Assembly (NCBI GenBank): GCA_021838985.1
Contig: JAKCCC010000036.1
Span: 1-10,281, forward strand
Direction of reading: 5' to 3'
Length of the DNA stretch: 10,281 bases
DNA from: Planctomycetota bacterium
GTDB taxonomy: Bacteria; Planctomycetota; Phycisphaerae; WQYP01
Positions 1 through 6,490 of the stretch are shown in pieces; position 1 is the stretch's first letter; each line of letters starts with the position of its first letter. The notes below the pieces were generated by a model. It saw only the letters and a program-made list of their open reading frames with translations, was not told the DNA's origin and made no database searches. A program made the translations under genes and the position numbers.

Positions 1-113
1 GACACCCAAGTCCCGCCCCCAAACCCCCACCCCTTCTCTCTCCTCCCGGAGGCGAAAGGGCGGCGACACCATGAGCGCACCGACACCCCGGCCTCGCAGT
101 GAGGTTGACAAGA
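1..113. other. Window edge, no gene seen
   Basis: This stretch lies downstream of the prepilin-like gene. It is C-rich on the plus strand and contains a short CCTCC/GGAGG palindrome near position 45. No convincing terminator with a T-run follows the prepilin stop codon. Minus-strand reading frames after the stop do not show the H/DGH-type C-terminal motif seen in many related prepilin-like proteins. Confidence 0.5.
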
Positions 114-1082
114 TCAGAGGTAGATATACGGGCCGTAGGTGTTGGCCGTTGGCAAAGTGGTCGTGATCCGCTGATACACTCCCATGCCTGGACCCTCGCC
201 ATTATAGGAATTGGCAGCTGCGGGAGCCATATCGCTGACAAGGGGAACTTGGGTGTTGGCGCCATTGGTGGTCCACCACTGACCAGGGGAGCCAGGAGTG
301 CCGTTGGTGGTGCCGCCGTTGGGCCAAGGCCACGGATATGCGAGGGAGTAGCTTACCCCCGCACCGCTGGAATTCATAAGTCCGTTGTACGAAGAATCCG
401 CGACAGCGGATGGAGCAAGTGCCCCGAAATTGGAAAAGTAGTAGGTGGAGGTGGGATCGACGTGTCGCTCTACCGACGGACCTTGCGCCAGTGGATCGGA
501 GGGGCATATGAAGCTTGCCGGCGTGGCGTAACCCTGCAGCACCAGGATCCACGCATTGGCAAGCGGATTTGCCCAAACGTTGTTGATGTTCTCGAGATAC
601 CATTGTTGCACCGCCGCGGACGCGGTCGGCGGCGGGCCTACAAGGCTGTAGCCATTGCCGCCGGCGGCGGAGATGGGAGCGTTATAGTAGGCCCATCCAG
701 CGCCCGCATTGTAGACCACCTGCGCGGGAAACTCGCCTTGGTTGCTCTGAGCGTAGGTGACCATTGACTGGATGACCCCCCGGATGTTGGCCATGCAGAC
801 GGCCCGATTGGCCAATTCCCGGGCTTTGGCCAGGGCTGGCAGCAGGATACTCACGAGAATCGCGATGATCGAGATGACCACCAGCAGCTCGATCAGGGTG
901 AAGCCGGATTCCCGTGCGTCCTGACCGCTGTCGGGACGCGCCCATCGGTTTCCAGTTTCGAACTTGACCAACTCCTTGTACGAATGAACCACTACGGACC
1001 TCCGGCCACCGCCCAAGCGTCGGAACTCGTGCGAGTGCACCACGGAAACGCCGTCACCCGGAAGTAAGTCCTGCCGTGCCAT
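114..1082 (-). CDS. Prepilin-like protein with N-terminal methylation motif
   Basis: This 322-residue protein carries a type IV prepilin / type II pseudopilin N-terminus. The processing motif is G60-F61-TLIE, with the conserved glutamate five residues after the glycine. A hydrophobic helix follows at about 63-83, then [12 protein letters not shown]. Prepilin peptidase is expected to cut after G60 and methylate F61. The product should sit in the inner membrane with its C-terminal domain outside, as part of a pilus- or secretion-like assembly. The rest (about 115-322) is rich in Asn, Gly, Pro, Trp and aromatics and contains a VSDMAP segment, as in large Verrucomicrobiota/Planctomycetota prepilin families. 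Two points are odd. The leader is long (59 residues, many basic) and two starts have good ribosome sites: ATG at 1082 and GTG at 992, the latter giving 292 residues. The C-terminus stops at YGPYIYL without the usual H...DGH segment, so it may be truncated. The exact role is unknown. Confidence 0.88.
   Translation of the reverse strand: MARQDLLPGDGVSVVHSHEFRRLGGGRRSVVVHSYKELVKFETGNRWARPDSGQDARESGFTLIELLVVISIIAILVSILLPALAKARELANRAVCMANIRGVIQSMVTYAQSNQGEFPAQVVYNAGAGWAYYNAPISAAGGNGYSLVGPPPTASAAVQQWYLENINNVWANPLANAWILVLQGYATPASFICPSDPLAQGPSVERHVDPTSTYYFSNFGALAPSAVADSSYNGLMNSSGAGVSYSLAYPWPWPNGGTTNGTPGSPGQWWTTNGANTQVPLVSDMAPAAANSYNGEGPGMGVYQRITTTLPTANTYGPYIYL
999..1003 (-). promoter_or_regulatory. 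Internal Shine-Dalgarno for alternative GTG start
   Basis: The minus strand reads GGAGG six bases before an in-frame GTG (990-992), codon 31 of the prepilin-like gene. Starting there would give a 30-residue leader ending at the processing glycine, closer to the usual prepilin leader length than the 60 residues from the upstream ATG. The two starts cannot be ranked from sequence alone. Confidence 0.5.
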
Positions 1083-1088
1083 AAGGCA

Positions 1089-1095
1089 CCTCCTT
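1089..1095 (-). promoter_or_regulatory. Shine-Dalgarno of the prepilin-like gene
   Basis: The minus strand reads AAGGAGG, six bases before the ATG at 1080-1082. This near-perfect site is the main support for the upstream start. Confidence 0.7.
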
Positions 1096-1103
1096 GTTTA
1101 GTC

Positions 1104-1119
1104 CGCCTCTCCAGAGGCG
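1104..1119 (-). promoter_or_regulatory. Hairpin in the prepilin mRNA leader
   Basis: A perfect 7-bp stem with a 2-base loop (CGCCTCT GG AGAGGCG on the minus strand) lies eight bases upstream of the AAGGAGG ribosome site. A second perfect palindrome, TTCGCC GA GGCGAA on the plus strand, lies at 1180-1193. Both would be in the 5' leader if transcription starts upstream of about 1195. No T-run follows, so these are not terminators. A role in mRNA stability or translation is possible but unproven. Confidence 0.4.
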
Positions 1120-1249
1120 AGTCTTCGACCCGGGGAATTCAGGCCCGAGCCGCGCGGCCCGAGTTAAACCAAACCTCTCTTCGCCGAGGCGAACAAAGTT
1201 TTCAGTTTTCGTTCTTTTTCCTTTACGGTTCCCTGCCCATTGACCCTGT

Positions 1250-1298
1250 AATCTAAAACCCGTTTTCATCGGTTCAGCGCGCTAAAGCGCGGTGCTTG
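1250..1298. repeat. 49-bp palindromic repeat, copy A
   Basis: First of three same-length copies (others at 1527-1575 and 1616-1664). Each unit has an AAAAC/GTTTT mini-palindrome, a TTTTCATCGGTTCA block, a 20-base hairpin with 9-base arms and a 2-base loop, and a final CTTG. In this copy the left arm carries one G that breaks a single pair of the main stem (hairpin 1275-1294). Confidence 0.8.
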
Positions 1299-1346
1299 GG
1301 GTTCGTCCTTTTGTGTTTTTCACCGCAGTTTACCCGCCGCGGCGGG

Positions 1347-1417
1347 GATTACACTGATTACACGGATCGACTGAAAAAACCAACGTTATCCGTGCCATCC
1401 GTGTGATCCGTGGTTCT
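1347..1417. repeat. Inverted ATCCGTG-type intergenic repeat
   Basis: GATTACACGGAT at 1356-1367 and ATCCGTGTGATC at 1397-1408 are inverted copies with one mismatch. The right part, TCCGTGTGATCCGTGGTTCT (1398-1417), occurs again without mismatch at 8853-8872. A related GATTAC/CACGGATT sequence lies at 5290-5328. Similar sequences are scattered between genes in many environmental bacterial genomes; their function is unknown. Confidence 0.7.
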
Positions 1418-1490
1418 GGTATTTCGTGTCCCCCGCGGCTCATCATTCCTCTTCCGCATGCGCCTTCGGGCGGCCCAGTCTTGTTCGGTT

Positions 1491-1510
1491 CACCGCGCTA
1501 AAGCACCGTG
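1491..1510. repeat. Degenerate copy of the palindromic repeat
   Basis: The left arm CACCGCGCT and loop match the intact copies, but the right arm reads AGCACCGTG, so the stem is broken. The upstream CATCGGTTCA block is reduced to TCGGTTCA and the CTTG tail is changed. This looks like a decaying member of the family. Confidence 0.6.
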
Positions 1511-1526
1511 CATGCCTTACTCCTTT

Positions 1527-1575
1527 AACCTAAAACCCGTTTTCATCGGTTCACCGCGCTAAAGCGCGGTGCTTG
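1527..1575. repeat. 49-bp palindromic repeat, copy B
   Basis: Intact copy. The hairpin at 1552-1571 is CACCGCGCT AA AGCGCGGTG, a perfect 9-bp stem with a 2-base loop. It is preceded by the AAAAC-CC-GTTTT mini-palindrome and followed by CTTG. Confidence 0.85.
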
Positions 1576-1615
1576 CAATTTCGCTTTTTCCGCACCGCTA
1601 AAACCCAGCCCCTGT

Positions 1616-1664
1616 AACCTAAGACCTGTTTTCATCGGTTCACCGCGCTAAAGCGCGGTGCTTG
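1616..1664. repeat. 49-bp palindromic repeat, copy C
   Basis: Intact main hairpin at 1641-1660, identical to copy B. The mini-palindrome reads AAGAC-CT-GTTTT, which still pairs as RNA through a G-U. The copy ends about 60 bp downstream of the regulator stop codon, in the trailing region of its transcript. Confidence 0.85.
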
Positions 1665-1722
1665 CGATTCCGCATCTCACGGTCGCCCTGGCGACTAAAC
1701 TGCGCCGCGAAGGCCGCGAAAA

Positions 1723-2871
1723 TCACACCTTAACCACCTCCATGTCCGTCATCCGGATTTCATTCGCGCTCTTCGCGGCTTCGCCTGAGCTATCGTCTGG
1801 TTCTACCAACTCATGCGGGAGCAGCACCGGCGCCTCCGGCACCGGCTCGTGGCGCATCAGCTTCAACAGCGTCGCCCCGGCCGTCCGGGCGTAACCGTCG
1901 GGATCAAACTCCAGTTTCACCACCGGAAACGGGCAGACCATGCCCGAACCCTGGTTAAAGTGCGTCACCACCAGCAGATCCTCCGGCACGCGGATACCCA
2001 GCTGCAAAATGGCCATCACCGCGCCGGGAAAAAGATTGTCGTTGCAAATCAGCAGCCCATCGGGCTTCTCCCGCCCTTCCGCCCAGATCGCTCGGAATTC
2101 CTCCCAACCCGCCTCCGGGGCGCAGGGAATGAGGCTGTGGCGAATCCAACGCTCGTTAACCGCCACCCCGGCGGCCCCCAGCATCGCCCGAAAATTCTCC
2201 ACAAATCGCACCTGCCGATCCGCCGGCCAGTGGTATTCCATCAGGGCGATGCGACGCCGGCCATGGCCCAGCAAATAATCAACCCCCATCCGCACCAGCG
2301 CGGTGGAGTCCCAAATCACGCGGTGCATGCACTTTTCGCTTGGTCCCACCACCGGAACCCGCTGTTTTTCCAACGCCCCGTACCATTGGGAAAAAGTCTG
2401 GTCGGGCGTGAAGGCCACCACGCCGCTGAGCCGGTGTCTCTCGATGGCCTCCAGAAACTCCAGGCAGGTAAGCCCGCGGTGAACCGCATCGCGCGGGCGC
2501 AGACGGCCGGCGTACAAACGAGCGGCGGTGTGGTTTTCAAGCAGAAACCGCACCACCTGTTGCGGGGCCCGGCGATAGAAATACGAAGTCTGCGGATCCG
2601 AGATGTCTTCTTCCACCAACACCCCCACATGCCGGCCCTTCGTCAGGTCGCCGACGTAGGTTCCGCTGCCGGTACGGCGTTCAATCAGGCCTTCCGCCTC
2701 CAGCACGCTTAAGGATTCACGCACGCTGGGCGAGCTGACGCCGAAACGTTTGGCGATGGCCGCGATGGAGGGCAATTGTTGGCCCGGGTGGTACTGGGCG
2801 AATATTTCATCGCGCAAACGCTGGCTGATTTGCTGCGAGAAACTCGGCCTTTGTAACGTGTCATTCGTCAT
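1723..2871 (-). CDS. GntR/LacI-type hybrid transcriptional regulator
   Basis: This 382-residue regulator has an N-terminal GntR winged helix-turn-helix (about 8-74). Typical elements are LPSIAAIAKRFGVSSPSVRE (33-52) and LEAEGLIERRTGSGTYV (57-73). It is joined to a LacI/periplasmic-binding-protein-type sensor domain (about 81-355), shown by HVGVLVEED (81-89), DGLLICNDN (271-279) and GIRVPEDLLVV (292-302). Such proteins bind palindromic operators and release them or bind them on sensing a small ligand, often a sugar. The ligand here is unknown. A 25-residue polar tail after LVEPDD (355-360) goes beyond the usual end of the domain. The start is ATG at 2871, with AAGG eight bases upstream. The gene is monocistronic by layout: ptsI ends 335 bp upstream and the prepilin-like gene begins 640 bp downstream. 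A strong promoter overlapped by a palindrome immediately upstream points to autorepression. Confidence 0.9.
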   Translation of the reverse strand: MTNDTLQRPSFSQQISQRLRDEIFAQYHPGQQLPSIAAIAKRFGVSSPSVRESLSVLEAEGLIERRTGSGTYVGDLTKGRHVGVLVEEDISDPQTSYFYRRAPQQVVRFLLENHTAARLYAGRLRPRDAVHRGLTCLEFLEAIERHRLSGVVAFTPDQTFSQWYGALEKQRVPVVGPSEKCMHRVIWDSTALVRMGVDYLLGHGRRRIALMEYHWPADRQVRFVENFRAMLGAAGVAVNERWIRHSLIPCAPEAGWEEFRAIWAEGREKPDGLLICNDNLFPGAVMAILQLGIRVPEDLLVVTHFNQGSGMVCPFPVVKLEFDPDGYARTAGATLLKLMRHEPVPEAPVLLPHELVEPDDSSGEAAKSANEIRMTDMEVVKV

Positions 2872-2913
2872 AGTGAGCGCCTTACCGCTCCATGGTAATC
2901 ACTGCCAACATGC

Positions 2914-2930
2914 TGCCAAGCTGCTTGGCA
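2914..2930. promoter_or_regulatory. Operator O1 of the GntR/LacI-type regulator
   Basis: A perfect 17-bp palindrome, TGCCAAGC T GCTTGGCA, lies just downstream of the -10 box at 2940-2945, at roughly +3 to +19 of the predicted transcript. A further half-site, AACTTGGCA, follows at 2929-2937 on the plus strand. The position and symmetry fit a LacI/GntR repressor site that would block transcription start. That this regulator binds it is inferred from position. Confidence 0.75.
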
Positions 2931-2939
2931 ACTTGGCAT

Positions 2940-2968
2940 AATATACCTTCCGACAAAAACAAAGTCAA
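2940..2968 (-). promoter_or_regulatory. Sigma-70-like promoter of the regulator
   Basis: The minus strand has TTGACT (2963-2968) and TATATT (2940-2945) separated by 17 bp. Transcription would start near 2933, giving a leader of about 60 bases before the ATG at 2871. The O1 palindrome begins within a few bases of this start. Confidence 0.7.
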
Positions 2969-2993
2969 GTTCATTATAATTACCGTCAGTGTA

Positions 2994-3012
2994 TTGCCAA
3001 GCTACTTGGCAA
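2994..3012. promoter_or_regulatory. Operator O2, upstream copy
   Basis: TTGCCAAGC T ACTTGGCAA is a 19-bp palindrome with one mismatched pair. Its TGCCAAGCT starts exactly 81 bp from the same bases in O1. A second TTGACT on the minus strand (3044-3049) is also exactly 81 bp from the promoter's -35, but the equivalent -10 position (3021-3026) reads CAAAAT. This looks like a duplicated promoter-operator unit in which only the downstream promoter stayed functional. Confidence 0.7.
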
Positions 3013-3206
3013 CTTTGTATATTTTGGCCACGTACCGAATCAAAGTCAAGCAAATTCCATAGGACTTTTTAGCCAATTTATTGTACTTTTATGCGCATCG
3101 CACACCACGCCGCCACCGCCTGCCATGGCGAATGATGGACAAGAATAGCTGGGATGTGCCTTCGCCGGGCCGAACAGGATGGTGGAGGTCACCCTTGCGT
3201 GGTCCG

Positions 3207-4982
3207 TCATACCGTGGCTGTAACCGGCTTGGCGGGAACCTCGCTGAAGATATCCGGCAAAATCTTGCGCGTTTCTTCACGCAAAAAGCCCATAACCTGC
3301 TGGGTATGTTCAAAGCCCAGTGCGCGTTGCGCCACCTGACGCGCGTGCCGGGCATTCATGCTGCGGATGACTTTTTTAATTTCAGGGATATGCTGCGGCG
3401 CCACGGAAAACTGGCGCAACCCCAGACCGACCAGCAGCAGGGTGAAATCGGGGTCTCCGCCCATTTCTCCGCACAGCGAGATGGCTCGGCGCCGGCTGCG
3501 GGCGGACCAGATCACATTCTTAATCAACCGCAGGACGGCGGGATTGGCGGCGCTGTAAAGCGAAGCGACGCGCTGATTGCCGCGATCCACCGCCAACGTA
3601 TATTGAATCAGGTCGTTGGTGCCGATGGACAGAAAATCACAGTCCCGGACATACGGCTTGGGCAGCAGAGCGGTGGACGGCACTTCCACCATCATCCCGA
3701 CCCGCAGATGCGGATTGTAGGGGATGTTTTGCTCGTCCAGTTCCTCCATCGTGTCCTTGAGGACCATTTTCGCCTGACGCAACTCCAGGGGTGTGGAAAT
3801 CAGGGGAAACATCAGCCGCAGATCCCCCCGCGTGCTGGCCCGCAGGATCGCCCGCAATTGCGTCTTGAAGATACGCAGATTACCCAGACACAAGCGAATC
3901 GAACGGAAGCCCAGAAAGGGGTTGGCTTCCGGCACCTGGTCCTGAAACGGCGAGTATTTATCCGCGCCCAGATCCAGGGTGCGGATGACCACCGGGCGTT
4001 GGCCCATGCACTGCAACACGCGGCAGTAGGCCGCATAGTGATCTTCCTCCGTTGGTTCATGCCCTCCGGCCAGGTAGAGAAATTCCGTGCGATACAGACC
4101 GATACCCATGGCCCCCTTGGCCAGCGCGGTATCGACTTCATGCGGGAACTCAATGTTGCCAAACAATTTGATGTCCACGCCGTCCTTGGTGCGGGCGGGC
4201 AGATGACGCATGGAATCCAACTGGGTGCGGTACCGCACCTGCCGCTGTTCGTATTTCTGATGCTCCTCGATGGTGGCGGCATCCGGATCGATGATCACCA
4301 CACCGCTGTAACCATTCACCACCAGCACATCCCCGGTGGTTACTTCACGCGTGAGGCTGTCGAGTCCCACCACCGCCGGAATGCCCAGGGAATTGGCCAG
4401 GATGGCGGTATGGCTGGTGCGGCCGCCGGCTTCGATGGCGATGCCCCGCACCTTGCTTTTATCCAGCGAAGCGGTTTGGGATGGGGTTAAATCATGGGCG
4501 ACGATGACGACGGGTTGATCCGTCGGCTCCAAACGGATTTTTCCAGCCCCCATGAGGTGTTGCAGCAGGCGGCGCTCCAGATCGTAGATGTCCTTAACCC
4601 GCTCGCGGAAATAGGCGTCCGGGTGCTCGGTAAAATGCTTGCCATACTCGCGTAAGGCCCGGCGCACGGCGAATTCGGCGGAGTGGCTATCCCGTTCGAT
4701 CCCCTGGCTAAAGGCGGCCTGCAGTTGCGGATCGTTGAGCAGGGCCAGATGAAAATCGAAGATGGCGGCCATCTCCTTGCCCAGGTTGCGGCGGGTGCGT
4801 TCGCGCAGATCGCGCAAATCGTCGCTGGCGGCGGTCAAGGCGGTCCGGAGCCGCTGTTGCTCGGCGGCGACTTCGGCCAACGTGATGGCCCGCCGCCCGA
4901 TGCGAATTTCATCATTGTCCAGCAACAGGGCTGGACCGATGACGACACCCGTCGAAACGCCAATCCCTTTTTTCAATTCCAT
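3207..4982 (-). CDS. ptsI: PTS enzyme I (phosphoenolpyruvate-protein phosphotransferase)
   Basis: Enzyme I is a cytoplasmic protein that takes phosphate from phosphoenolpyruvate onto a histidine and passes it to HPr, the first step of the sugar phosphotransferase system. At 591 residues it is close to the E. coli protein (575). The N-terminal domain (1-150) contains the helical HPr-binding region. The phosphohistidine is H191 in GGRTSHTAILA. The C-terminal PEP-binding barrel shows GLYRTEFLY (R298), RTLDLGADK (334-342), GMMVEVPS (429-436), SIGTNDLIQYTLAVDR (452-467) and the catalytic cysteine C504 in SLCGEMGGD. All key residues are present, and the N-terminal GAF domain of PtsP is absent. The ATG at 4982 is the best start, although no strong Shine-Dalgarno precedes it. 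No HPr, EII or HPr-kinase gene lies nearby, so its partner must be elsewhere. It may serve a regulatory rather than a transport PTS, which is inference. Confidence 0.96.
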   Translation of the reverse strand: MELKKGIGVSTGVVIGPALLLDNDEIRIGRRAITLAEVAAEQQRLRTALTAASDDLRDLRERTRRNLGKEMAAIFDFHLALLNDPQLQAAFSQGIERDSHSAEFAVRRALREYGKHFTEHPDAYFRERVKDIYDLERRLLQHLMGAGKIRLEPTDQPVVIVAHDLTPSQTASLDKSKVRGIAIEAGGRTSHTAILANSLGIPAVVGLDSLTREVTTGDVLVVNGYSGVVIIDPDAATIEEHQKYEQRQVRYRTQLDSMRHLPARTKDGVDIKLFGNIEFPHEVDTALAKGAMGIGLYRTEFLYLAGGHEPTEEDHYAAYCRVLQCMGQRPVVIRTLDLGADKYSPFQDQVPEANPFLGFRSIRLCLGNLRIFKTQLRAILRASTRGDLRLMFPLISTPLELRQAKMVLKDTMEELDEQNIPYNPHLRVGMMVEVPSTALLPKPYVRDCDFLSIGTNDLIQYTLAVDRGNQRVASLYSAANPAVLRLIKNVIWSARSRRRAISLCGEMGGDPDFTLLLVGLGLRQFSVAPQHIPEIKKVIRSMNARHARQVAQRALGFEHTQQVMGFLREETRKILPDIFSEVPAKPVTATV

Positions 4983-5289
4983 GACGCATTACCGATGAGC
5001 CGGCCGGGCCGAACAGCCGGCGAAAGGATAGCCGCGTTCGCCAGGCCCTGCGAGCTTTAGGCTGCGCCGGCGGCCCCCGCAATTCTGGCCGACAGGCGTT
5101 ACAAAATAATAAATTATCCTAATTGGCGCTGATTATCCAGCGGCGCGGCTTCCGCCCGGATTTTCGGGTGCACAACAGATTTTGTGGGGCACGTCGGAAG
5201 GGGGGGCGGTTTACGCCGGCAGACCAGGTACGGTCAGGGCACGGCCGGATCGCCGCGGGCGAATAAACCAAGCCGCAACCAAAGACGAT

Positions 5290-5328
5290 CCACAGATTAC
5301 CCAGATTACACGAATTTCACGGATTTTA
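5290..5328. repeat. CACAGATTAC/CACGGATT-type dispersed repeat
   Basis: CCACAGATTACCCAGATTAC followed by ACGAATTTCACGGATTTTA belongs to the same loose family as the sequences at 1347-1417 and 8853-8872, here in the opposite orientation. It is a common style of intergenic sequence in environmental bacteria; the function is unknown. Confidence 0.6.
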
Positions 5329-5421
5329 GTGACGAGACGGACGAGCCCGCGAGCTCCAAGCCAGAAGCCTTTGCGCACGGCGCGAAGAAACACGGGGATG
5401 TGATACCGATTTTAGTGACGA
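5322..5421. repeat. Direct repeat pair GATTTTAGTGACGA
   Basis: The 14-base sequence occurs at 5322-5335 and 5408-5421, 86 bp apart. Similarity extends further as GACGGACGAGCCCGC against AGCGGACCGGCCCGC. It suggests a partial tandem duplication of intergenic DNA. Confidence 0.55.
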
Positions 5422-5467
5422 AGCGGACCGGCCCGCCGCACCAAGCTAAGTGGCAACGCGGAGTGAA

Positions 5468-6295
5468 TCAGTAGTGGGTCGAGGATCCGCCGATTTCGTG
5501 CTGCACATAAACCGGGGCGGTCACGATCAGGCGCTGCTGGAAATACACAATACTGGCCGGCCCGCCATTGGTGGACCAGATGTTCGGCTCCACGATGGCT
5601 TCGATCAACTTAACCAGCTTCTTGCCACGGGCGCTGGCGCTATTCTTTTTCCCGCCGAACAGGTTCTGGCCGCCGCCGTAACCACCCCCTCCGCCGCCCC
5701 CGCCGCCAAAGAGGTTGTTGTTGCTATTGTTATTGGTGTTCACATTGCTGGTCTGACCGGCGGTGATGGACACACCACTATTGTTCTGGGTGGATTGACC
5801 GAGATTGAACGTGGGAATGTTGGTATAGGTGATGACAGGCACGAGCAGATCCGCCACGTCGTAGACTTTGGTTACCAATTGTCGGTTGGCGTCGGCACGA
5901 GTGGTGATGGTTAGCACGTTGTGATACGTGTAGCTGATCAGCGGGACCTGGGGCGAGGCAATCTGCAGGATCAGGCCCACGACGGTGCGCACGCTGACAT
6001 TCTTAACGTTCAAGGTGATAGGCGTCATGCGGGTCACGCCCGCGGACTGGAGCGCATTCCAGTTCACGAACACGTTGGCGCCCGTAACGCTGCGCAGATA
6101 GGCGATGGCGTCGCGCAGCGGCACCCCGTTCATCCGGGTGGCGGGCATCATCATGTGATTCATGATGCGCTGCGTATCCACCGGACCAACCGGAGCTGCA
6201 GCGCAAGGGAGCGCCGGCGCCACCAGGGCCAAGCCGGCCAGGAATAGGCCCGCCCCCGCGAGAACACGTGGCAGACGATGCAGGATAGACATCAT
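5468..6295 (-). CDS. Secreted secretin-N-domain-like protein, function unknown
   Basis: This 275-residue protein has a basic N-terminus, a hydrophobic segment (about 10-30) and an Ala-rich cleavage region near 32-35, so it is probably exported by Sec. ALPC is a poor lipobox because of the proline at -1. Residues 42-150 resemble the STN/secretin N-domain pattern: a helix with VPLRDAIAYLRSVTGANVFVNWNAL (58-82), then ITLNVKNVSVRTVVGLIL (93-110), LTITTR (128-133) and VYDVADLLVP (144-153). Next comes an Asn-rich then Gly-rich linker (about 184-215) flanked by NLFGG at 194-198 and 211-215. A C-terminal module reads LVKLIEAIVEPNIW (227-240), NGGPASIVYFQQRLIVTAP (243-261), a pattern known from PVC-group secretin-like proteins. 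There is no secretin pore domain, so it is not a secretin itself. The start ATG at 6295 (a second ATG follows) has GGAGG seven bases upstream. It may be a periplasmic partner of a secretion or pilus system. Confidence 0.8.
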   Translation of the reverse strand: MMSILHRLPRVLAGAGLFLAGLALVAPALPCAAAPVGPVDTQRIMNHMMMPATRMNGVPLRDAIAYLRSVTGANVFVNWNALQSAGVTRMTPITLNVKNVSVRTVVGLILQIASPQVPLISYTYHNVLTITTRADANRQLVTKVYDVADLLVPVITYTNIPTFNLGQSTQNNSGVSITAGQTSNVNTNNNSNNNLFGGGGGGGGGYGGGQNLFGGKKNSASARGKKLVKLIEAIVEPNIWSTNGGPASIVYFQQRLIVTAPVYVQHEIGGSSTHY

Positions 6296-6302
6296 GTCCG
6301 GC

Positions 6303-6307
6303 CCTCC
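6303..6307 (-). promoter_or_regulatory. Shine-Dalgarno of the secreted protein gene
   Basis: GGAGG on the minus strand, seven bases before the ATG at 6293-6295, fixes the first of two consecutive ATG codons as a good start. Confidence 0.65.
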
Positions 6308-6429
6308 GAAAAGGCGATGGTCAATTGCAACTCATCCTCTATTCAGTATAGCCATCGCGCCGGGCCCAAAGCAAGCGCCGCCTGAAAGGTAACCGGGATG
6401 AAGTGTGGCCATGAATTGTGGCGGCAGCA

Positions 6430-6447
6430 GGCACGATCCTGCGTGCC
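6430..6447. repeat. Short hairpin GGCACG/CGTGCC
   Basis: A 6-bp perfect stem with the 6-base loop ATCCTG lies at the start of the repeat cluster. No T-run follows on either strand, so it is treated as part of the dispersed repeats rather than a terminator. Confidence 0.4.
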
Positions 6448-6490
6448 GTAGGTTGCGGTACGGAGACCCACGGCAAATGCTGGGGGCGCG

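Larger units (their letters stand above)
1083..1722. other. 640-bp repeat-rich spacer
   Basis: No supportable gene lies between the regulator and the prepilin-like gene; the short reading frames here have no ribosome site or recognisable product. The spacer holds two leader hairpins (1104-1119, 1180-1193), a duplicated GGCCCGAG (1142-1149 and 1156-1163), an inverted ATCCGTG-type repeat (1347-1417) and a family of palindromic repeats (1250-1664). No clear -35/-10 pair for the prepilin-like gene was found. Confidence 0.6.
2872..3206. other. Regulatory spacer between ptsI and the regulator
   Basis: This 335-bp spacer holds the promoter and two operators described separately (2914-3049). It is more AT-rich than its surroundings between about 2940 and 3090. 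From 3050 to 3206, just after the ptsI stop codon, no clear terminator with a T-run was found. Only short palindromes appear, such as ATGCGCAT near 3090 and TTCG/CGAA near 3160. No gene is supported. Confidence 0.6.
4983..5467. other. 485-bp spacer upstream of ptsI
   Basis: No gene is supported; the small plus-strand frames here have no start signal and low-complexity products. The part next to ptsI is GC-rich, with an AT-rich island at 5101-5140 containing two ATTATCC copies 19 bp apart. The island may contain the ptsI promoter, but no convincing -35/-10 pair was found. The distal half carries dispersed repeat sequence (5290-5328) and a direct repeat (5322-5335 and 5408-5421). Confidence 0.55.

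Noticed and set aside
99..767. 222-residue plus-strand open frame
   Set aside because: It is antisense to the prepilin-like gene, whose N-terminal motif is unmistakable.
1054..1269. 71-residue minus-strand frame upstream of the prepilin-like gene
   Set aside because: It overlaps the prepilin start and its leader hairpins, has no ribosome site and resembles no protein I know.
1250..1664. Possible CRISPR-like array of palindromic repeats
   Set aside because: Spacing between copies is irregular and one copy is decayed. The unit contains two hairpins, and copies or relatives also occur singly elsewhere.
1813..2712. 299-residue plus-strand open frame
   Set aside because: It is antisense to the GntR/LacI-type regulator. 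Its composition (many His, Arg, Gln, Pro) is typical of a shadow frame.
3081..4490. 469-residue open frame on the plus strand
   Set aside because: It lies antisense to the well-supported ptsI and has no ribosome site or recognisable domain. Long antisense frames are expected in GC-rich genes.
4983..5467. Possible ptsH (HPr) gene upstream of ptsI
   Set aside because: No minus-strand frame with the HPr histidine motif or suitable length is present.
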